Assembly: GCA_015178975.1 (NCBI GenBank)
Contig: WHVD01000045.1
Span: 496,001 to 560,000, forward strand
Source of the DNA: Hysterangium stoloniferum
Lineage: Eukaryota; Basidiomycota; Agaricomycetes; Hysterangiales; Hysterangiaceae
Direction: 5' to 3'
DNA length: 64,000 bases
Shown: piece after piece, positions 55,842 to 64,000 of the stretch
Layout of the letters: each line of letters begins with the position of its first letter
Position numbering within the stretch: position 1 is the stretch's first letter
Made by a program: the position numbers and the translations under genes
The notes under the pieces: generated by a model
What the model saw: the letters and a program-made list of their open reading frames with translations, nothing else
The model's database searches: none
Told to the model about the DNA's origin: nothing

Positions 55842-57966
55842 ATGTCTACTTCCAACGAGACGATTCAGGGGAATCACGATTCGGCAACGGTTGAGATCGA
55901 CCTTGAAGACATTGAGGAACTCCCACCCTTAGTTTCCCCTGGTGTATTCAGTTCAGAGAAGCAGGACGAGATCGTTAAAGGGATGAGAGAGATGTTCAGG
56001 GAGAAGCTTCGAGAACGATGGGATTGTAACGAACCCGATCATGATTTATGTTATCGGGCCCCGGATGGTAGGCAACACATACAGCTGTCCGAAAACCATA
56101 CAGAGATTTGGGTTGACGAGTGGGTGAGTAAAGTATAATGCTATTTCCATGCGATGTGTGTCATATGCTGCGCATTCAGTGTCAAGGAGAAATGGGCTAT
56201 CATGACCCACCGAATGTTGTTAAGATATCCACCAACACGGCATTCAACCTCAGTCCCTATTGCAGTCATGCCGATGACTGGGGAATGATCTCACGGAGTC
56301 AAGGGACAATGTCAAGTATTGACATTGGCCCCGGGTATTACTGTGGAGTCGGTTTGGAAAGGGTTGGGATGAAAGTCCTTCACAGTGCTAAGACAGCTTC
56401 GCTGATCGCAAAGCTGACAATATACCGGGAAATCGCCCGTTTGTTACAAGACGATGGTGCCTTTGGCAAGTTTCTACAAAAGCATCTTACGCTGCCCAAA
56501 CTGGGAAGACTAGTTCAAGACAGTGCTGACTTAGCGAGGTGGGGATACCTCAATCATTGAATACACTGGAAATACTCATATCTGAGTCGTAGACCTATAT
56601 ACCCGCCTCAAATTCGGAGAAGAGCGACGGGGGTTTTAAAAAGTTTGCGGATATTTACACACATGCGAGGGAGCAGGAAATGTCACGCTACCCAGCTTAT
56701 GACATTTTTGGCTTCGGCCTTCTTTTACTGCCCCGGCGTTTATTGCTTAGATGGACACACGCCACCTGCCATTGCGTCATCGTCGATTACGTCATCACTT
56801 TACAACGTTTTAGTCAAGTCACCGCTGCACACCAACTTTGATGAGGTTGCTGTTGGAATATGAGCGTTACATAAGTTCGTAACACATATTCCTTTTGTTC
56901 TTTATTCTTTGTTTCTTTACTCCCATTGTTCAATCCCTTTTTGTTGCCCCATTTGATATTCTATTGTTTAGCAGACATATATAAGTAGCCTAGTGTTCAT
57001 GTATTTACTCATTCGTTTGCCTTACGGCCAAATAGACAAACGGAACCTTATTGCTCTGTTCTCGCGAGCTTAATTCTAACAGTTGCATCAACATTTATCA
57101 TACACATCGCCCGTTATGCCTCAGAATCTCATTATGTCTCACTTTATCGGCACTTACCCCTTTTCGTCCTTATTCCTATCGTGGAAGCGACCTGCGACAT
57201 GCGTCCACTATCTGTAAAGGAGCTCACGGCGATCAGAGGTTGCATTGAATTCTGGTTACAACCGTGCGTCGTGCCATCACACCATTTCATCCTTCCCACC
57301 AAAACCATAACAGAGAATATCAGACACAACGACTTAACTTTTATGAATATCCTATAAAGCTTCTCGTGTGTTGCATTCACCAAGATGCATGGTTTCGAGA
57401 TATCGCCGGAGCTGTATTGAGGGTTTTATTGGACGACATAAACATGCATATAGCGTCATTGACACTTCATCTTGATTTCGAAACGTCGTACTTATTGTAT
57501 TCGAGTATTGACTCCTTGCAAATCTTCTTCAACGACAGCACGCTTCTCACCGATCACATCAATGAGCTGAATGTGGTTTCTTCGCTCATTGGGTCCATCG
57601 TCCGGTACGTTCACAATATTTGGCCTTATGGCGCTGTCTTACATCCGCCTGTTAAATCTGCCTACCAGTCTGATTCTGACGCATACGATTCCAAGTTGGC
57701 ATCTCCTGGCGTCTAGCGAAGAAATCATCGAGTTGACTCTGAAGCTGATAGCTGGATCTTCCGAGCCCGAATTTGCGTGTACCACAGTGCGCAGCCTCGA
57801 TATCATCGCCATGCTCGTGTCCCTGCTTCCACATTGTGACGCCATGCGCGGCATGACCAACGACAAATTCTTCAATTCCTTCCTGAAAACTTTAGATTTA
57901 ACCGCGCGTTCCTTCCTTGGCGTGGTCGCCACACCTTCCACTTGTGTGTCGGTACGGTCTAATTAG
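55842..57966 (+). pseudogene. Gene A copy A8, disrupted only by a solo LTR
   Basis: Exons are 55842-56123, 56180-56538, 56593-57263 (containing the LTR), 57314-57604 and 57669-57966. Introns 1, 2, 3 and 4 are 56, 54, 50 and 64 nt. Without the LTR and one duplication copy, exon 3 is 435 bases and all exons join in frame. The first stop in exon 3 is inside the LTR. The intron 2 donor is GTGGGG rather than GTAGGG, which may weaken splicing. The sequence is otherwise as conserved as A6 and A7, so inactivation is recent. Confidence 0.85.
56851..57081 (+). mobile_element. Solo LTR, 231 bp, with GTTGC target duplication
   Basis: It begins TGTTGGAATATGAGC and ends ATTCTAACA. GTTGC is repeated on both sides (56846-56850 and 57082-57086). 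A TATA-like CATATATAAGTAG near 56977-56989 gives + orientation. The uninterrupted site GAGGTTGCATCA occurs in A3, A5, A6 and A7. It resembles the 150-bp element at 39840 only at its TGTTGGA start. Confidence 0.95.
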
Positions 57967-59440
57967 ACCCCCCTATCAGTGTTGAAGGCACATGGTTGCC
58001 CTGACAATGGTCTTACACCATCGATTGGACACACTTTCTAATCATTTCTCTTCGATGATGCCCACACATCTCAATCAAACCAGGATTGCAGCCGAGGTTG
58101 CAGATGTTGTAAATTTGTATGGTTTGAATCTATGTAAGAGCTATATAGTCAGTCTTCATTATCGCCGCGAGCTCCTCAGGTGGCACCATAAATGTGTTGA
58201 ATACATTTGCACTAGCCGTGATTAGACCAACATGCGCATTTTAAAGTAAGATATCACTGGAGGTCTGAAAAAGGTCACCCCCACCCCAATTCGATGCATG
58301 TCTCGTTCAGGCTCATCATGCCTTCAGGATAATGTTCAATGGACAAAATCCATAATCTTCCCACCAAGGGCCTCCACACCGTGCGAGTCAATGTGCTGGG
58401 CGAATTCCTTAAAATAATTCTCTTCCATTGAAAACTTGACAATAAAGCTGCCATAGGCCGAACAAATATAAGAGCGCATACAGTCACCTTTCGCCGCCGC
58501 CGCGCGCTCTGCATGTTGTACGCGTTGATGCCATACATGCATTGGGGCGAATTCCTTAAACTAATTCTCTTTCATTGTAGACTTGACAATAAAGCTGCCA
58601 TAGGCCGAGGAAATATAAGAGCGCATACAGTTACCTTTCGCCGCTGCCGCGCGCTCTGCATGTTGCACACGTTGATGCCATACATGCATTGAATACACTC
58701 GCGGCCACCACCAGCGGCTAGACTGATATTTATCAATGACAATCATTTCAAACAGGACACGAACTTGAGAGTTGCGAACCTACATAATTTGATGCAATTG
58801 ATAGTCACTTGTAATAGTCGCTGCGAGGTTCTCTACACTGGTGTTGAATATACTCCAATGACTACTCTCTTAAATCACATCGCATGTACTAGCAGTAACA
58901 ACGTCAATCGAATACCACTACGGCGTCTCAAAGCAGGCGGTCCCACCATTCTTCTCGTGTCCTTTGTTTGAGGCAACAGGAAGCCCGGGGCCAAACCAAT
59001 GGAAAAGACCATGATCAAGACACCGACATTTCTTCACATGTCGTGAGCTTACACCGTGTATAAGAGAAAGGTAGCTCGTGGTCATGTCAGGCGGAATCCC
59101 ACATCACCTAAGAGCTGAAGAATACCCACAACCCGCCGCGTGGAGCAGTCATTCCCCGAGAATTTCTGGTTTATGGTCTGTTTCAATGTTTCAGTCGTTA
59201 GCGTCAAACTACAAGCCACAACAATTTACTTTACTCCCCATCCCGACAGTTCCCCTGCTGCTTCCATGTCAGTTGACTGGAGTTCATGTCACCAATTGTC
59301 ATATTTGAATTATGTCATTGCGGGTAGCGAAAAATTCATTTGATTCAATCTAATATCGGAGAACTATTCGACCAGATCCGTGGGCCTCTTGAACGTTAGT
59401 TGTCGTCCCCTGTTCCTTCCTATGCGTTAGTCCCTACAAC
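57967..59440. repeat. Array tail block after A8, with a partial tandem duplication
   Basis: The second sub-block is present twice. The stretch from GCGAATTCCTTAAACTAATTC through GCATGTTG and CATACATGCATTG occurs at 58400-58540 and again at 58551-58690. The minus-strand frame is open in both (58275-58538 and 58561-58746). The third sub-block is open on the + strand at 59140-59343. A run of C's lies near 59502-59515. Confidence 0.65.
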
Positions 59441-60760
59441 CTTTACTGGTGTGCCGACACCGTTGACGAATTTGAATTACGTCTACGTTTTCCGGAAAAC
59501 ACCCCCCCCCCCCCCTCCCGGAACATAATTACGTGGCTTTCAGACCGTTTCATCAAAACAATGCTAGGGAGTATGTGGCCATAAAGGTGCTCGCCAAGGA
59601 GACACAGCTAGATGCCAGCTTTGACATTCGCAAGGATGTACAGTGCCTCAAAATCCTTAACCTACCTTGCCATCGTCACATCTAACAGCTACAGCAATGG
59701 ATGAATAGTATGAGCCCTGCGCGTTGCAGCGAACAGTTCACTGAGCAAGACAGAGAACAAAATGTATTCACGTTCGACGATCAGCTACCTCGTGAAAAAT
59801 TGCCCTGAACTCCTCTTGGATATTGCAGCAGCCGTGTCAACTATCGTCATCTTTCTTGCTTTTCTACGACCTTTCGGAAGATGCAAGCCCCTTGATATGG
59901 TAAGGGCACACCAGGAATACACTCCTCATTGGGGCGATATAACATTGTTTAAACTAGAAATCTTGTGTCGGGATTATGATAGAATTGAATACGGATAGCC
60001 ATTATTCAAGTAACAGCCGGCTTGAGTTTAATTCTCTGACCACGACTGTTGAAAAACTGGATACTTCACTGCCAAGAAAAGACAACTTACCATGACCCTT
60101 CGAGTATGGTTGGGATGCCAGGGAGTCTACGAACGTATGTCAGCGATACTGCGGACTGGGGAATGGTCTCACAGCATCTCGGCCTGACGGGTTCCTGATC
60201 CAGAATAACTCTGGCAAGACTAGGTAGACTAATTCAACAGGGCATTGATTGAATGAGGTAGGGGTAGCTCAGCGTCAATAACTGAATACAATCGAAATAT
60301 TCACGTCTTCGCAGACCCACGAAATTCCGCAGGAGGCGTTGATTATTTTATCCCTGTTCTGGTGGTGTTCACTCTATGCTATTGACAGCGGAGAGATCAC
60401 ACTGCCAAGCTCCTGACATCTTTGTGTTTTACCTTCTTATGGTGCCCCGGTGTCGATCATCTTGACGATCAAACGTTGATACATTTTGGATGATTTGTAT
60501 GATAAATGTCGATACAACATCATCAAAGTTGGTGTTTAGTGCTGGTTTTGTGGCACTATTATAAAATAATAACCCGATTGCAATTACTTTACTCATTGGC
60601 GGGCTTGTGTATTTCATGGAAACCATCTACCACGTGCGTCAGCAATGTGTAGAAGAAGTTACTGCGATAAGAGGCTACTTGAATTCGTGTTATAACGGTG
60701 CATCGTGCCATCACACCTCATCCTGCTGACGAAACCATTTTCGCCAGAATAGCCAATAAC
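59441..60760 (+). pseudogene. Block B copy 7
   Basis: A 78-codon frame (59762-59998) has YLVKNCPELLLDIAAAVSTI and LRPFGRCKPLDMVRAHQEYT; the following EYG is cut by TAG. The exon 2 equivalent at 60070-60195 has lost bases. The exon 3 equivalent has the local inversion around 60460-60580 and then VEEVTAIRGYLNS-like sequence. Confidence 0.5.
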
Positions 60761-62549
60761 GACCTTGAGTTAACCAAGATCCTATTCAGCAATTCCTGGG
60801 TTGTATCCACCAAGATATCTGGTTTCGACACGTTGCTGGAGCTTTATTGAAGATTATTGTGTGAAGCAATTTCAGAGCGCATACAGTCACTTCTTATTCT
60901 TAGTGCAGCTCTGTGCTGCGTCCGTGACGAAAACTGGATCGATGATACCTTTCAATGTGTAGGGCTCGTGTTTTGCGACTAATAATTCAATATATTGTAG
61001 GACTAGATATATATATCTCACAGGCAATGGTTATTCCCGGACCATTCTTGAACCGAATTGTGAGAACTTCATTAGGAATTCTTGAACCAGTCCAAGACCA
61101 CGTGCGGTCTTTGCCACTGTCTTTGAAGGGAATTCCTACCCTTTTTGGAATGGTACTAGCATACCGAAGTTTTATTAAGAGTGATGCAAGTGGTTTTCTA
61201 TTTTTTCTCCTGCACTGAACACTTTCCCCGGAGTCATTACATTATGATGCATTACCCCGGCAAGCATCATATCTTCTGCCTACTTTGTGATGAGAATAGT
61301 CGAACAGTAACGATGTTGGGTTGGCAAGATCCTATTCAGCTATTCGTGGGTTGCATCCACCAAGATATATGGTTTCGACAGGTTGCTGGAGCTTTATTGA
61401 AGATTATCGTGTGAACCAATTTCAGAGCGCATACAATCACTTCTTATTCTTAGTGCAGCTCTGTGCTGCGTCCGTGACGAAAACTTGGTCAATGATACCT
61501 TTGAATTTGTAGGGTTCGTGTTTTGTGACTAATAATCAAATGTATCGCAGGACTAGATATATATATCGCATAGGCAATAATTATTCCCGCACCATTTTTG
61601 AACCGAACCGTGACGACTTCGTTCGGAATTCTTGAACCAGTCCAAGACCAGGTGCCGCCTTTGCCACTGTCTTTGAAGGAAATTCCTGTCCCTTTCGGTC
61701 TGATACTGGGATACAGAAGTTTTATTGTCGTCGGGAGTGATCTGAATGGTATTCTATTTTTTTCCTGCTGTACTGAAGACTATCCCCGCAGTCATTACAT
61801 TATGATCCATTACCCTGGCAAGCCGATCTTCTGCCCACGTTGTGATGACAATCAACTTCATTAGGAATTCTTGAACCAGTCCAAGACCACGTGCGGTCTT
61901 TGCCACTGTCTTTGAAGGGAATTCCTACCCTTTTTGAAGTGGTACTAGCATACCGAAGTTTTATTGTCGTCAAGAGTGATGCAGGTGGTTTTCTATTTTT
62001 TCTCCTGCACTGAACATTTTCCCCGGAGTCATTACATTATGATCCGGCAAGCATCATATCTTCTGCCCACTTTGTGATGAGAATAGTCTAACAGTAACGA
62101 TGTTGGGTTAGCAAGATCCTATTCAGCCATTCGTGGGTTGTATCCACCAAGATATATGGTTTCGACAGGTTGCTGGAGCTGTATTGAAGATTATTGTGTG
62201 AAGCAATTTCAGAGTGCATACAGTCACTTCTTATTCTTAGTGCAGCTCTGTGCTGCGTCCGTGACGAAAACTGGGTCGATGATACCTTTGAATTTGTAGG
62301 GTTCATGACTAATAATCAAATGTATTGTAGGACTAGATATATATATCGCATAGGCAATAATTATTGCCGCACCATTTTTGAACCGAACCATGACGACTTC
62401 GTTTGGAAATCCTGAACCAGGACAAGACCAGGTGCAGCCTTTGCCACTGTCTTTGAAGGAAATTCCTGTCCCTTTCGGTCTGATACTAGGATACAGAAGT
62501 TTTATTGTCGTCGGGAGTGATCTAAATGGGTTTCTATTTTGTTCCTACT
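60761..62549 (+). pseudogene. Block D region with tandem sub-duplications
   Basis: AAGATCCTATTCAGC occurs at about 60776, 61327 and 62114, and each starts a copy of the exon 4-like part plus the IPGPFLN part. A partial extra copy lies at 61855-62000. The best frames are 60955-61218, 61598-61864 (NRTVTTSFGILEPVQDQVPP, ending CPRCDDNQLH) and 62378-62695. The 3' two thirds of block D and any further gene A copy are missing; the array is cut at 62550 by LTR sequence. Confidence 0.6.
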
Positions 62550-63093
62550 TGTTAAGTTCCGTGTCGGGAACTTATTACAGAACTATCGGGAAGTCACCGG
62601 GAAGTCGGGAACTGTCCGATAGGGTCAGGACGTTGGCTTCAGCTTATGTGCTGCGCCTCTACGCAAACGCTCAAAGTCCTCAATTTCAAAGGTGAGATTC
62701 ACGATGGAAGATACAGATATTCAGAGTTCCTAAGAGTTCCAAATATCGAGCATACAGAAAGACGGGAGAGGGAATAAGAAACTAAGTCAATATCAGATCT
62801 AAGGTAAAGTACAAATTCACGGAAACTAATATAAGTCTTCTTGTTATTGTACTACAAACTGAGACCATAATAAGATGGAAACAGAAGCTATTCTTAAACG
62901 GGAATACAGTAAGACATATCAGGGAGACAATAGTCCAAAACGGGAATATAATAGACAAACAAGTGAATACTTGTCAATGGACAAATTACCAAATGCGGAA
63001 CAAGGGAAGAATGTGGAAGATACAGTAACTATGATGTTCCGTAGTCGGAGATTGGGAGTCGGATATTGAAACATCTGGGAATGGGTCATAACA
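62550..63093 (-). mobile_element. LTR-like sequence ending the array
   Basis: It begins TGTTAAGTTCCG and ends GGGTCATAACA. It shares GGCTTCAGCTTATGTGCTGC with the LTR at 29977, in the same strand sense, and like it probably belongs to a minus-oriented element. A C-rich spacer (GTACCCCCC, 63094-63102) follows; on the minus strand this would be a purine tract next to a 3' LTR. A matching target duplication for the left flank CTACT was not found to the right. Confidence 0.6.
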
Positions 63094-63102
63094 GTACCCC
63101 CC

Positions 63103-64000
63103 TGTTAGGCCGAAGTGTCAGGAACCGAAATGCCCGCTGGCCTCCGGGCCCCGGACCCCGTCCTACATGCTCCCGACCCTCTATATTGTATAGTTACAAC
63201 CGGAGTTCCCACCAGAGCCCGCACGTCAGCTTGTTTATGCCTGACTCTCTGTACGCACCCCACCTGTCTGCACCTAACCCTCTATGTCTCATACACCAGT
63301 CCTCGGACTCCACTCTATGTGCACCCGACACTCTGTGTCTTATGTACCAGTCACCGGACTCCGACCGGACTCCTGGAACACCTCTAACAGAGCATTGAAC
63401 CCTGCTCCTGTTATCTGTCTCTGTGTCTCACACACCAGTCATTGGAAAACCCACCGGACTCTGCCGGACCTCCTGCACATCAACCCTGTCTATACCTGAC
63501 ACTATCTTGTGCACCAAGTCACCGGACTCCGACCGGACTTCCGGAACCCCTCTAACTGAGCCCCGCTCCAGTTATGGTTAAATGACCTGTCATGATTTGT
63601 TCTCCACTCCCATTCCGTTCCGTCCCTAATTCCCAGTTTAGTATTTACTTGTTTCGTTTTATGTTTAATAGTTCTGCCTCTCATTAATACCGGATTTGGT
63701 ATTATTACATTTCACAGTCTATATAAGTCTGCTATATTCATGTACTTAGAATCCAGTTTCAATCTCAAACAAGTTTTCCCCCGAACTAGTTTGATCCTTG
63801 AACAGTCTCTCGTCCTCTTGTCTGTCTGCACACTCGATTCCCGGAACTCCCACGGGAACTCCGGAATCTATATCTTCCTGTATGCATTCTGTCAGCTCGA
63901 AATATGGACACCCGAATGAGTGTACGAGGGCGCAGCCTATAAGCTGAAGCCAAGTCCATCTCAGTCGTCTTCATTCTCTGGTAACTATTCTTGATACCAC
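63103..64000 (+). mobile_element. LTR-like sequence, + orientation, cut by the window end
   Basis: It starts TGTTAGGCCGAAGTG. Its TATA region CAGTCTATATAAGTC (63717) and GCCTATAAGCTGAAGCCAAG (63933) are the reverse complement of parts of the LTR at 29977-30794. Repeated CACCGGACTCC words lie at 63350-63530. The element continues past 64000, so its nature (solo LTR or 5' LTR) is open. Confidence 0.6.

Noticed and set aside
62875-63069. 64-codon polar open frame within the terminal LTR
   Set aside because: It lies wholly inside LTR-like sequence, has no relatives in the window, and repeats words such as AAACGGGAATA. A gene call is not supported.
1-64000. tRNA, rRNA or other structured RNA genes
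   Set aside because: I looked for tRNA-like A and B boxes and conserved rRNA words and saw none, but by eye I cannot exclude a diverged tRNA.

Overview
The window looks like a repeat-rich, gene-poor stretch of a filamentous fungal genome, most likely a basidiomycete (Agaricomycetes). The reasons are very short introns (50-64 nt) with GT..AG ends, a PIF/Harbinger transposon with a transposase and a Myb/SANT-like partner gene, several LTR remnants, and no bacterial operons or Shine-Dalgarno sites. This assignment is inference; no host housekeeping gene is fully present.

Layout. Positions 1-6885 are mixed sequence: the 3' end of an unidentified gene (1-123), a decayed Pro/Ser/Thr-rich coding region (about 2020-2820), and a GC-rich frameshifted gene (about 3880-5114). 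The GC-rich gene lies between two inverted pairs of GAGTCGCAAA-type minisatellites (3121-3785 and 5779-6112). From 6890 to about 62549 almost everything belongs to one large tandem array. Its repeating unit is about 4.7-7.3 kb and consists of gene A (five exons), a non-coding-looking tail, a strongly diverged A-like copy (block B or C), and a second conserved but decayed block (D). Eight gene A copies start at 13377, 19056, 24012, 31317, 38576, 44837, 51134 and 55842.

Gene A is the main discovery. No single reading frame covers it. When four short introns at identical positions are removed, the copies at 44837-46705 and 51134-52975 give uninterrupted proteins of 548 and 538 residues. The copy at 55842-57966 would also be intact but for a solo LTR in exon 3. 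The other five copies carry frameshifts, nonsense codons, deletions or replacement by foreign DNA. Exon length differences between copies A6, A7 and A8 are multiples of three while intron 1 length differences are not. That pattern points to selection on the spliced protein. I do not recognise its function.

Mobile DNA. A 3795-bp Harbinger element (9334-13128) has 21-bp perfect terminal inverted repeats and an ATT target duplication. It sits in the upstream flank of A1, and paralogous array units preserve the empty site. Other elements are a solo LTR of 818 bp at 29977-30794 (GATGA duplication), one of 231 bp at 56851-57081 (GTTGC duplication), one of 150 bp at 39840-39989 (imperfect duplication), a TRIM-like element at 33422-34533 with two 136-bp LTRs (TTAAC duplication), and related LTR sequence from 62550 to the window end. 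Two foreign segments (about 32025-35490 and 40024-41291) replace parts of gene A copies. The array therefore records tandem duplication, unequal exchange, decay and repeated transposon capture.
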